From assembly GCF_010389155.1 (NCBI RefSeq), contig NC_057761.1, positions 43,448,213 to 43,512,212 on the forward strand: DNA of 64,000 nt, in the 5' to 3' direction. Source of the DNA: Erigeron canadensis (lineage: Eukaryota > Streptophyta > Magnoliopsida > Asterales > Asteraceae). The notes beneath the pieces were generated by a model that saw only the letters and a list, made by a program, of their open reading frames with translations, made no database searches and had not been told where the DNA came from. A program made the translations under genes and the position numbers. Positions 24,477-34,367 of this stretch are shown here, in pieces (within the stretch, counting starts at the first letter, position 1; the number at the start of each line of letters is the position of its first letter).

Positions 24477-25829
24477 TTATTTAATCTTGTATTTGTAATC
24501 AGGTGTTTCTCCTTCAAAGGAACTCAAAGCCTTGATGATGGATTCATAGACCTTAATTCCCTCCAAAAAAACGGTATCCTTCAAAAATTCATTATGATCA
24601 TGGAGTAAAATTGGGGTGTTCTTCATAGGTGAAAAACCAAGTGTCGGGATCCCCAGTTGTCTTAAATATTTAGCATCTGTAGTTGAAGCCAATATCTCTG
24701 GTTTTGAGAGTATCCCACCAGACACTTCAATAGCCCGTTTGAAAACAGCCCACCATGGATTTGACTCGTTTGTGGTAGTCATTAGAGGCCGCCCCAAATA
24801 ATCTCTCAGCGGTCCTTTCTCGAGAATATGATAAGTCATGTTCCTTGTTGCAGGTGCCCATTCATCAGCAATTCGTTTCCTCAATAAATCTGGATCAACA
24901 GTTGGTGGTAAACGAACGTCATAACCAGCTTCCGCTTCAGACGGTTGCATGTTCATGGCAAAGTTACCATCCCCAGCAGGTATTCCTGCTTTCAAATAGA
25001 CAGGGTTTGCTGATATAACCTCGGAGTTTGCTAACACCCCAGCCTTAACCAAGTCAAACTGGTTTTCCCTAAACTTGGACACGACCTCGGCACTCTTCAT
25101 CAAGTTTTCCATGGCACTGTTATCAAACATCCTTGAACCATGTCCTGGCATCCCAATAGCCTTGATTACAAGATTCCAAGGAGATCTGTCAGCGTAAAAA
25201 ACCCGATACTGATCATTAGTCGAAGCTTGTCCCTCATCAAGAAAAAACCCAACATTCATTTTTTTGAACTCCTCTGATTCTACAAACTTGGCCATCCCAT
25301 CAAACCCACCGATTTCCTCATCAGGCACATAACATATATGAACTGTTCGTACTGGTTTGAACTCTGGGTCTCTTAGAAGGATGTTTCTAATGGCTTCTAA
25401 GTACTGGATAGCAATGCATTTGTCATCCTGGGCACCTCGAGCAAAGATCTTCCCACCATCGGTTTTGACTGCTGAGAAGGGAGGATGGAACCACTTTGAG
25501 GGTTCAGCAGGGACGGAATCAAGGTGGGAGTTAAGGAGGATGGATGGGAACGATGGCTTTGAGCCAGGGAAAGTGACGAGAAGAAGAGGTTTCTGTTGTG
25601 TAGTTAAATAGAGGGTTTGCGTTTGGAGGTTGGGAATGGATTTGGCTAAGGTATTGAGAAAGGAAACGGCAGTAGAGTAGTCTGGATCAGGGTGGGCGGT
25701 CTTTATACGAAGATATTGTTGAAAGTGGGTGACGGCATCTTCAGGTGCTTGCTGTGTTGTTTCTGAGAAAAGACATAGGAAGACGAGAGTGAGGTTTATC
25801 AGGCGTTCCAAATTCTGGTTGTTCCACAT
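24477..25829 (-). CDS. ACY1: Aminoacylase-1 (N-acyl-L-amino-acid amidohydrolase, M20A), copy A
   Basis: A single uninterrupted exon of 450 residues starts at ATG 25829. A hydrophobic stretch at residues 11-21 (INLTLVFLCLF) looks like a signal peptide, suggesting entry to the secretory pathway. The peptidase M20 fold is complete. Zinc and catalytic residues by family position are H102 and D104 (SHLDSVP), D135 (GAQDD), E171/E172 (PDEEIGG), E199 (FLDEG) and H410 (LLHDHNEF). H230 in MPGHGSR matches the dimer-interface histidine. Aminoacylase-1 hydrolyses N-acetyl and other N-acyl amino acids to free amino acids. Length matches plant relatives (about 430-450). No frame damage is visible. A second copy lies 2.9 kb away in divergent orientation. 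Confidence 0.95.
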   Translation of the reverse strand: MWNNQNLERLINLTLVFLCLFSETTQQAPEDAVTHFQQYLRIKTAHPDPDYSTAVSFLNTLAKSIPNLQTQTLYLTTQQKPLLLVTFPGSKPSFPSILLNSHLDSVPAEPSKWFHPPFSAVKTDGGKIFARGAQDDKCIAIQYLEAIRNILLRDPEFKPVRTVHICYVPDEEIGGFDGMAKFVESEEFKKMNVGFFLDEGQASTNDQYRVFYADRSPWNLVIKAIGMPGHGSRMFDNSAMENLMKSAEVVSKFRENQFDLVKAGVLANSEVISANPVYLKAGIPAGDGNFAMNMQPSEAEAGYDVRLPPTVDPDLLRKRIADEWAPATRNMTYHILEKGPLRDYLGRPLMTTTNESNPWWAVFKRAIEVSGGILSKPEILASTTDAKYLRQLGIPTLGFSPMKNTPILLHDHNEFLKDTVFLEGIKVYESIIKALSSFEGETPDYKYKIK

Positions 25830-28746
25830 TGGCTTCGGTCACTACTAGTCGTGAAGTTCTTTAGTATATGAATCTGAGGAATAATTAGACAAAAATAAAT
25901 AAATATTTCACGGTTGTCACCTTAAAATTTTTAACTAGTATGATGGACTATTGAGTACATTGCTTTATTTAAAGGGCAAACGAAACCAATGTCGGTTTGT
26001 TTAGCCAATCTGGCCAAACGAATAACTTGACTGGCCAGACTTATAAGCATTAGATAGTCAAACCAAAACATTGACATCTCTACATCAGATATCGGCTATG
26101 TATAGAAAGCAAATGAAGTCTTAGCAAATGTCTAAGGTTCCTATTTCCTATGCCATGAGTGTTGCATTTTAAAGCTTCAAGTCTCTAGTCGTAGTAACGG
26201 TCTCATAATAGCATAATACATGTGTCAGTAGCTGATACAAGAAAAAGAAAACAGAGAAGCCAATCTTGACCCAAATCGCTTTCAGTTCAACCCAACACGA
26301 TTAGTTTATATCATACGCAAGCCTTTTGATATTGGCCCCTGGTTTCTACAAATTACTGTATGATTCTACGTGTTAATAGTATTTATAACCGTCTGAGAAT
26401 CTAAGCTTAAACCACTAAAAGTTAGTATCAAACACCTTTGCACATAGATCACCAGAACACCAGAGTGTTTGGCTATAACTTTTTAGCTTATATTATATAA
26501 GAGAAGTTATTATTAAGCCATAAGCACTTAATTGGACTGAGCTTTTAAGCCTTAAGCACTTAATTGGACAAGGGGTTAAATCAAGAATCATGATGTATTT
26601 TCAAAAGAAACTTAAAAAATATATTGTATTAAGTATATGAAAAAGACTAACCCAGGCTGGAAGTGGATGTTCGGAAGCTGGAGTTGGACTGAGACTGCCG
26701 GTTAGTCGCCGGAGGCAGAGTGCCGGTGCAGGAGAGTGATCGGGAGTTTGTAGAGCGTTTGATACAGCACGTGAGCTTCTTCTACTAATAGCACGTGAGA
26801 TGATTCCACGTATGTTTTCCAGTTTGATGAGGGAATAAAAAATAAGTAAATTAAAATAGATATAGATATACAAGCATACTGCTATAAAGGTGTTATGAAG
26901 AGCAATGATACACTTACAAATAAATTACTACAAGTTAAAATTTATAAACACTATTTGGTATATGTCATGGACCAATCAATAAAGAAATAGAAAAAAATAA
27001 AAGATAAAAGAAAGTTTAATGAGGTTTTTAACTATCTTTCTTTTTGTATACTTCAATTTTGACATATGTTTTAATTTTAATATTTTCTAAACACATATTT
27101 ATACTTTTTTTTTATAAAGATTATACTCATTGTTGAATTATTACATTTTTGAATAAAGGAGTTACTAATATATCTTTAATAATTAAATTATACCATCAAT
27201 TTTTTATATTTTTACTAACATTTTTTTTATTAATTATCCATATCGCTTGACGCTACCACCATTAGCAACATTCGCCGCTATTAATAACACTCACCGTCGT
27301 CGTTGCCATCATTATCACCGTTGTTGTTTATTATGCTAATTTATATTTTTGAATAGTTCAATGTTGTTATATATTTTTATTTAATTTAATACTTTAATAT
27401 TTTTTTATACATATTTATGCTTATTAATATAAATCAAAAGAAACTTCTTCTTGTCGTCTTCCAACGATTTTGAACCTCAATGTTTCGACGGTATATGAGG
27501 AAGATAAGATGTAGGTAGACCTTACATCTTATCTCTACCAAAACTTTAGTTTAAAAAAAAAAAAAAACTTTTGCTGAAAAGTTATCAACCTTTTTATAAA
27601 AAAAAACATTTTAAACCCAATGATATCAAATATATTAAAAGACTTTAAAAATTAGTTTTTCAGCAATCTCATTTAGAGATGCTCTCAGGAACACAATGAT
27701 AAAATTATATTTTAATTTACTCTTTTTCCCTAAAAAATAAATCAAAAGTATTTTTCCATAAACAAAATTTGGAAGTATCTGACGCGCTACATCATACTGT
27801 AAAAATGAAGTAATCCATCCAAACTCCAATAACAACAATTCCACGCTCCTATCTGTCTCCGGCGACTAGCCACCATCGTCAACAGCAAATCCACTACTGG
27901 TCCGTTATTATTTCTACTTATTATTTCGAAGCTATATGCTTATTATTTTTGGCTGGGCTTATCTTCAGAAATATACTTTTGTATTTTTGTTTACTGGCTT
28001 ATCTTCATGTGTTTTATAACTTATCAAAGTGTATTAAAGGTCAAAAAACGGTTAACAAAAATAACATTGAAGCCTTACAAAGATGATAATTCGTTCTACG
28101 TTTTAGGCCTACAAATCCGCTTAGGACACGTGGCAAAATAAAAAAAAACATGAGATTAAGAAAAATGAGTGTCGACCCATGTCAAAATCTCAGAGGATTA
28201 TATGTGTAGGAGGATGAAGTAGACTGTGCACATAGATTGTATGATATAACAATGCTCAACCCTATATGGCTGTATACTTATGGGTTTTGTTGGCACATTT
28301 GGTTTTTTCTTTTTTTTATTTTATTTATGGAGGCGGTGAATTACAAAAACACCGCCAATGAACAGTATGAAACGGCAAGTTGAGCCATCAAAACGACATG
28401 ATAGCAGTCTTAAATGTAGGTATAGGAAATTTACTGATTATCTTGATTAACATTTTACTAGTTGATTGATACTAAAATTTAGTTTTGTGCTATAATCTTC
28501 TAGTTTTTTGTCAATTAAAAACAGAAGACATGTTAATTTTATCATACTAAGGAAGTCAGGATTTTTGTTTGATTTTGAACATATTTATTCTATCCATAAT
28601 GCTGACTTATTTGATGATTTGACTTATTAAGTTACCGTAATATGACTGTTATTAAGTTGAATGCTAATCATTTTCTACTGTCAAATGCAGGATTAGTATC
28701 TTACATTATTCTGGTTTCTAAACCAGAAATCTTATTTTTAACCACC
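25830..28746. other. Intergenic region between divergent aminoacylase genes
   Basis: This must hold both promoters. 26440-26560 has two AAGCACTTAATTGGAC repeats and an element-like GTTTGGCTATAACTTTTTAGC edge. 26890-27010 resembles a MITE edge. The rest is AT-rich without a gene. A splice acceptor TCAAATGCAG ends at 28690, so the copy-B leader may contain an intron. Confidence 0.45.
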
Positions 28747-30111
28747 ATGACCCAAACAATCTATTACAACCAAAGTTTCTTAATCCAGTCGACCCTCACA
28801 CTCGTATTTCTAGCCCTCTTCTCACAAACAACACAACAAATACCTGAAGATGCAGTCACTCGTTTTCAACAATACCTGAGAATAAACACAGCCCATCCAA
28901 ATCCAGACTACTCTACTGCGGTTTCCTTTCTCAATGACTTGGCCAAATCCATTCCTAACCTCCAAACCCAAACCATTTACCTAACTACACCACAGAAACC
29001 TCTTCTTCTCGTCACTTTCCCTGGCTTAAATCCATCACTTCCATCTATACTCTTTAACTCCCACCTTGATTCCGTCCCTGCTGAACCCTCAAAGTGGTTC
29101 CATCCTCCCTTTTCTGCTGTCAAAACTGACGATGGGAAGATCTTTGCCCGTGGTGCCCAGGATGACAAATGCATTGCTATCCAGTACCTAGAAGCCATCA
29201 GAAACATCATTTTAAGAGACCCCGACTTCAAACCAATGCGAACAATCCATATTTGTTATGTCCCCGAGGAGGAAATTGGTGGGTTCGATGGGATGGCTAA
29301 GTTTGTGAAAGCAAAGGAGTTTGAAGAACTCAACGTTGGGTTTTTTCTAGATGAGGGGCAGGCTTCGACTAATGATCAATATCGGGTTTTTTATGCAGAT
29401 AGATCTCCTTTGAATCTTATTATCAAAGCTGTTGGTATGCCAGGACACGGTTCAAGGATGTTTGATAATAGTGCCATGGAGAATCTGATGAAGAGTGCCG
29501 AGGTTGTGTCCAAGTTTAGAGAAACCCAGTTTGACTTGGTTAAGGCCGGTGTGTTGGCAAACTCTGAGGTTTGTTCGGCAAACCTGGTTTATATGAAAGC
29601 AGGAATTCCTTCCGGTGACGGGAACTTTGCAATGAACATGCAACCTTCTGAGGCAGAAGCAGGTTATGACATTCGGTTACCACCAACTGCTGATCCGGAT
29701 CTACTAAAGAAACGCATAGCTGATGAATGGGCACCTGCAGTACGGAACATGAGCTATCATATTATTGAGAAGGGACCACTTAGAGATTATATGGGGCGAC
29801 CTCTAATGACATCTCCAAATGATTCAAATCCATGGTGGACCATTTTTAAAGATGCTATGGAAGGTTGTGGCAGGGAACTCTCAAAACCAGAGATATTGGC
29901 TTCAACGACAGATGCTAGATATGTGCGATATCTTGGTATTCCTGCGTTTGGTTTTTCTCCTATGAGGAACACCCCAATCTTACTCCACGATCATAACGAG
30001 TTTTTGAAGGACTCAGTTTTCTTGGAGGGAATTAAAGTGTATGAATCCATCATCATGGCTTTGAGTTCCTTTGAGGGGGCAACACCTGGTTACAGGTACA
30101 AGATTGAATAA
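28747..30111 (+). CDS. ACY1: Aminoacylase-1 (M20A), copy B
   Basis: A single exon of 454 residues. The frame is open upstream to 28642, but a likely leader-intron acceptor at 28690 and homology to copy A make ATG 28747 the better start; it opens MTQTIYYNQSFLIQSTLTLV with a signal-peptide-like hydrophobic core. All M20A motifs are kept: SHLDSVP, GAQDD, PEEEIGG, FLDEG, MPGHGSR and LLHDHNEF. It aligns with copy A end to end without gaps after the N-terminus, at roughly 85% identity by eye. One change near the active site is PEEE versus PDEE. Function as for copy A: release of amino acids from N-acyl forms. The two genes arose by an inverted duplication. Confidence 0.95.
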   Translation: MTQTIYYNQSFLIQSTLTLVFLALFSQTTQQIPEDAVTRFQQYLRINTAHPNPDYSTAVSFLNDLAKSIPNLQTQTIYLTTPQKPLLLVTFPGLNPSLPSILFNSHLDSVPAEPSKWFHPPFSAVKTDDGKIFARGAQDDKCIAIQYLEAIRNIILRDPDFKPMRTIHICYVPEEEIGGFDGMAKFVKAKEFEELNVGFFLDEGQASTNDQYRVFYADRSPLNLIIKAVGMPGHGSRMFDNSAMENLMKSAEVVSKFRETQFDLVKAGVLANSEVCSANLVYMKAGIPSGDGNFAMNMQPSEAEAGYDIRLPPTADPDLLKKRIADEWAPAVRNMSYHIIEKGPLRDYMGRPLMTSPNDSNPWWTIFKDAMEGCGRELSKPEILASTTDARYVRYLGIPAFGFSPMRNTPILLHDHNEFLKDSVFLEGIKVYESIIMALSSFEGATPGYRYKIE

Positions 30112-30385
30112 TGGACCATAGTAATCTTATTGCTTGTTACCTAAACATGTCAACATAAATGTCATGTTGCCTGGATTATATAATTCCTTGTTTATATTTG
30201 TCTCATTGCTGTACAATGTCATGAATATACACATATTTGCACGATTGCATGTTTTGTTGTAACAATTCCCCTGAACTATGGAATTCAAATTTATAGATAT
30301 AACTGTTGTTTACAGGTGCATTCGTTTATAAAGTAGTTTGAATTCCTAAAAACATAAGCATTTGTCAGACTGTCATGTGCCCGAT
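30112..30385. other. Spacer between aminoacylase copy B and the OTU fragment
   Basis: Holds the 3' UTR of copy B and the 3' end of the convergent OTU gene. Confidence 0.4.
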
Positions 30386-31605
30386 TTACACTTCAGTTAG
30401 AGGACCCTTCAAGAGATCATAATGTCCATAAGCATGATAAAGAACACTGACTGGGTTTTCCTTCCCATATTCTCGTCCATATTGTGCTACAACTTTAACA
30501 GAACTGGACTTCTTGTCCCCCATATAAACCGTTATAGGCAGCCTGCCAAAGAAGATAAATATCACGATTGAAGTTTGAAAAGGTTCAGAAAACACGTAGA
30601 AACATCAAAGAGTTCATGAAAATTTTACGCATTAAAACTTTGATATACATACTTGAGGACATGTGAGGCCATAAGCAGTTCTGGTTCACCACCCCAAACA
30701 TGAGGACATGTGAGGCCATAAGCAGTTCTGGTTCACCACCCCAAACATGAGACCGCTGCATATGTGAGACATATGCCTCAAAATCGCCTTCAAGAAACCT
30801 GAAATATCTGGTCAATTGGTCAGTGAATAATCATAATATCATAAAGCTGGTTTCAATAATTTAATCCACATGACTGACCTATCTTGTTATATTACAGACT
30901 ATAGAGAGATGTTCTATATAGATAAGTAGTACTTAATCAGTTATGTTGAACCAAGTATTGAATTACAAGTTAGATTTGTTGTACAACAAATTAAAATGTT
31001 TTTTTCCTAACCGGTTCAAAGAAAGAAAGCACTGACTGGCCCATTAGCCACTACCCAAAGATTTAATCTTACCATTCAGTTTCAGCCCGACGCTTGATCA
31101 ACTCGTTCACGACCTATCAGATAAATTGATACATATCATGAAAAGCAACAGCATTAGTAATAAATCGCTAACAAGACAAGATCTTTTACAAGACTTCAAC
31201 AACCTTAAAATACAAATTCTGTGATAAATGGATGAAGCTTTGTCATAGGGCTCCAATATTCTATACTTCCTAATTCCTATGTCATAAGGCACCCCTTATG
31301 ATCCACTTTCACCATTTTTGGCATTAACTAAGACTTCATCACGTTTTGGCATTAACTATACATTTCTAAAACTGTATGGATTTTTAATCTACTCATCTAC
31401 AATTGGATATTCACATTATGTGAACTTTTTATGCAAATTTGTAAAGGAAAAAGTTTGAAACTCATTAGCAATAAATCTGATACCTTGGTTCTGAGATCAT
31501 CAGCAAGTTCCTGAATAACATTCTCCTTTGGAACTGGCCTTCCTGATCTCAAACAAGCTCCATGCACAACCGATCGAAACAAGCATCTTCCATCTCCACG
31601 TATGC
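30386..31605 (-). pseudogene. OTU-domain deubiquitinase gene fragment, frame-shifted
   Basis: Four minus-strand exons join at GT/AG sites: 31605-31484, 31113-31073, 30798-30653 and 30542-30386. They encode the OTU cysteine-protease core in order: GDGRCLFRSVVHGACLR (catalytic D and C), VVNELIKRRAETEW, FLEGDFEAYV...HVWGGEPELLMASHVL, then LPITVYMGD...LYHAYGHYDLL (catalytic H in GHYD). This matches plant OTU3/OTU4-type deubiquitinases, which cleave ubiquitin chains. A 47-bp tandem duplication in the third exon adds a non-multiple of three, so the joined transcript shifts frame and stops a few codons into the last exon. No convincing N-terminal exons were found upstream of 31605. It looks like a broken, possibly 5'-truncated gene; a sequencing or assembly duplication is the alternative. 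Confidence 0.75.
30655..30748 (-). repeat. 47-bp tandem duplication in an OTU exon
   Basis: 30655-30701 is repeated exactly at 30702-30748. The unit encodes part of VWGGEPELLMASHVL. Only the distal copy is followed by the splice donor (AA|GTATGT), so both copies stay in the exon. Confidence 0.95.
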
Positions 31606-32248
31606 CTGCAGTTCATATAAACAGTTTCCAACCAATAAACATTTCTTCTATTTCCACTTGAATATATATAACTTTCCAATGAAAAACGAACAGGACATAC
31701 TAATTACACGAAAATCGCTACCCAATGATAATTTTCTAGTTTTTGACATGAATAAAACAAATTTTCAGTCTCGCTTAATTGCTAAGACTGACAAAATATA
31801 TACATTCATATAGATTTGGACACCTCAAGAGACAAAGAATATGTGTTTGGAATGTTGAAAAGTAGAGTGATCGGAGAATCAAATTCCAAAGGGATCAGCT
31901 TTTCTGCCCAGTGAACCTTTATTTCGTATGGTTCATATTCGTTTTGGGAGATGGTATGTCAGTAACAAAAGTTAGTCATACACGACAGTTACAAGCATAA
32001 TGTGTAAAAACATAAAGCGTGCAACTATCGTATACTGACTAACTAATGTTGTGTGCATACCAATTCCTTATTCATTTAACCTCGTGAGTAAATGAAAAAA
32101 ATTCATACCGGAGATGAAATGTAGACGGTCATGCCTCTTCCCAAGAGTAGAGTAGAGAGACTGCTTCCAGGATAATCAACGGAAAAGTATGTATTGTAAA
32201 ATAATTGGGATGCAAGTGTTAAGAATAATTTGTTAAACAAAGTTACAA
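31606..32248. other. Upstream flank of the OTU fragment
   Basis: Expected N-terminal OTU exons were not recognised. A minus-strand open stretch at 32103-32180 (SLSTLLLGRGMTVY followed by a GT) could be an exon but has no clear match. Confidence 0.35.
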
Positions 32249-32257
32249 TATTTCTAA

Positions 32258-32863
32258 GAGAAAATAACATGAGTACCCAATTTTTAGAAAAAATATACCA
32301 ATTTAACCATTTTTTTTTTTGAATTATCACAAAATACCCAATAAAATCGCAATAAAAAGTAAAAAATCGCAATAAGATTTTGAAAATCGCTATGAGATTT
32401 TGAAAAATCGCATAGAGATTTTAAATTCTTATAGAGATCTTGAAAATCGCATAGAGATTATAGATTTTGACTTCTTTTTTTTTAATTTTTTTTTATTAAG
32501 ATTTTAATTTTTGAATAGTGTATTTTCAATAAAAAAAAAAGTCGAAATCTCAAAAAATAAAGTCACAAAACGTAACGCGAAAGTCAAAATTTCAAAAAAA
32601 GTCAAAATAAAAAAAAAATCAAAATGTCATAAAGATTTTGAAAATCTCTATGCGATTTTCAAAATCTTTATGCGATTTTACAAAATCTCTATGAGATTTT
32701 GCCAAATCTCATAACGATTTTCTAAATCTTATAGCGATTTTCAAAATCTCATTATGATTTTCACTTGTTATTACGATTTTGTTGGGTATTTTGTGAAAAT
32801 CTGAAAAAAGTTGGTTAAATTGTTATATTTTTATAAAAATTTGGGTACTCATGTTATTTTCTC
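32258..32863. mobile_element. Mutator-like foldback element built of 20-21-bp repeats
   Basis: Inverted ends: GAGAAAATAACATGAGTACC (32258) and the mirrored GGGTACTCATGTTATTTTCTC (ending 32863). Flanks TATTTCTAA (32249-32257) and TCTTTCTAA (32864-32872) agree at 8 of 9 bases, a Mutator-size duplication. Both arms consist mostly of repeated units like AATCGCATAGAGATTTTGAA (left) and its reverse complement (right), which would let the whole 606 bases fold back. No coding potential. Confidence 0.7.
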
Positions 32864-33213
32864 TCTTTCTAATTTTAGATAATTATAGTGTGAAAGAACA
32901 CCCTTATTGATTTTTGGCCTTGTAGCATTGTCCTAATCTATCGGTTACAATAATCATAAGCAACAAACTTCAGGTTTTCCCTTGTGAATTGGTACCAAAT
33001 TTTCGGACATTTTCATGACTTTTTCAAATCAAATTTATGTAACAACCCATGGGTTGGTGTCTTTATCGACAACAAAATATCTCATTCGCCAATGGCTTCA
33101 TTTAATCAAATAACAAGTTTATGGGACTCGTTTCAATTTCTATACGAACACATTTCTTACCATTTCAAGGCTTCCCCTCGGCCATCATCCAAGATCCAAC
33201 TCCCGACACCAAA

Positions 33214-33741
33214 ATGACACCTCGTAGGCGTCGCATATTGTTCACTCTTGCGACATTATTCATATCCATTCTCCAATATGTCTTGAAACGAATACGCATT
33301 TTCACAACCCCAAAAGGAAAAAAGGCGAAAATATTGTATGGAATGCGACATCATGGGCTAGCAATCCTATTATTTTTTGATGATCATATTTTGATAATAG
33401 AAAAGATAATCGAGACCCTTATCCCATCATCAACCCGTGTGTTTGACAAAATCGATAACTTGCTAAAATCCTCCGAGTCTTTACCCCAACAAATCGAAGA
33501 TTTCATTGACCACGACGTGCCAATGTTTATGCAACGGATACCTTTTCTTGCCCGTGTTTTCAAGAAAGACGAAAAGGAAATAGTAATTGATATCACATGT
33601 CATGGATATAGAGTTGAACCTGAGAACTCATTCCAACACGAAAATGTGTCCAAACCAGACAATGTAAAACCCGGGATTTGTGACAAAGAAGAGGTCATGA
33701 ATACCTCAAAGACCGAAAGTGATTTTAGTCACGAAAAATAG
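33214..33741 (+). CDS. Unrecognised protein with N-terminal membrane segment; in-frame stop before a conserved-looking tail
   Basis: From ATG 33214 the frame encodes 175 residues and stops at TAG 33739-33741. It begins MTPRRRR and then a hydrophobic segment (about residues 8-24, ILFTLATLFISILQYVL); a second apolar patch lies near residues 48-60. The middle has paired IEKII/FDKIDNLL helices and an IEDFIDHDVPMFMQRIPFLA segment. Beyond the TAG the same frame stays open for 65 more codons to TGA 33937-33939, rich in acidic residues and containing SARASSNEIVQSDDQIFELF, which looks protein-like. The stop may therefore be a recent nonsense change. Upstream, 33092-33215 is protein-like in another frame (LWDSFQFLYEHISYHF), hinting at a second frame break. 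I do not recognise the family. Confidence 0.55.
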   Translation: MTPRRRRILFTLATLFISILQYVLKRIRIFTTPKGKKAKILYGMRHHGLAILLFFDDHILIIEKIIETLIPSSTRVFDKIDNLLKSSESLPQQIEDFIDHDVPMFMQRIPFLARVFKKDEKEIVIDITCHGYRVEPENSFQHENVSKPDNVKPGICDKEEVMNTSKTESDFSHEK

Positions 33742-34367
33742 TTTGAGAAGGCAATACAAGAGATTAACGACGAATTTGAGAAAGAGAATGATAACATGGA
33801 AGACGCTAACGGTGAGTTTCTTTACTCGGCACGAGCTAGTAGCAACGAAATTGTTCAGTCGGATGATCAAATATTCGAGCTATTCGAAGCGGGTTGGCAT
33901 ATGTCACCAAGGGCATTGTCAAGCACATCGTCGTCCTGATGAGAAGAAGCCCCCTTGTTATTATGTAATTGTAGCTTTGCTTAAACAGTTGAAGTTTATT
34001 TCCGATTAATTTTCTTTAATAAGTTTTCATTAATCACTAATTTCATTTAATACTTTAAATATTTTTAGATTTTACTTCTGTTTTATTCAAGTTGTCAATT
34101 TAGAAGACAAAATTACTCTGCAGAGTTGCAGGCGTTTCATGTAATTATATCTTACCATATTTATGATTTATGTATAAAACTAGATAAAAGAAATGTGATG
34201 CCATATGTATATAAAAGAAAAGGACAAAATTCTTTTAGATAAAAGACTATACATCTCCTTTCGTGGAAGAAGGGGGGAAAACTGCATCCTAAATACCAAC
34301 GGTAAAAGAAAAAAAAAAAAACTGTAAGTTATCCGATTTACACTTTCTATCCATAAGAATCAAGAGT
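33742..34367. other. In-frame tail of the preceding gene, then spacer
   Basis: 33742-33939 continues the preceding frame past its stop (see that entry). 33940-34367 is AT-rich spacer that includes the 3' UTR of the convergent U-box gene. Confidence 0.45.

Noticed and set aside
28642..28746. Extending aminoacylase copy B to the first upstream ATG
   Set aside because: The extra 35 codons span a likely intron acceptor at 28690 and have no match in copy A.
33739..33741. Programmed stop-codon readthrough
   Set aside because: The bases after TAG do not match the CARYYA context known from plant readthrough, and a possible second frame break lies upstream.
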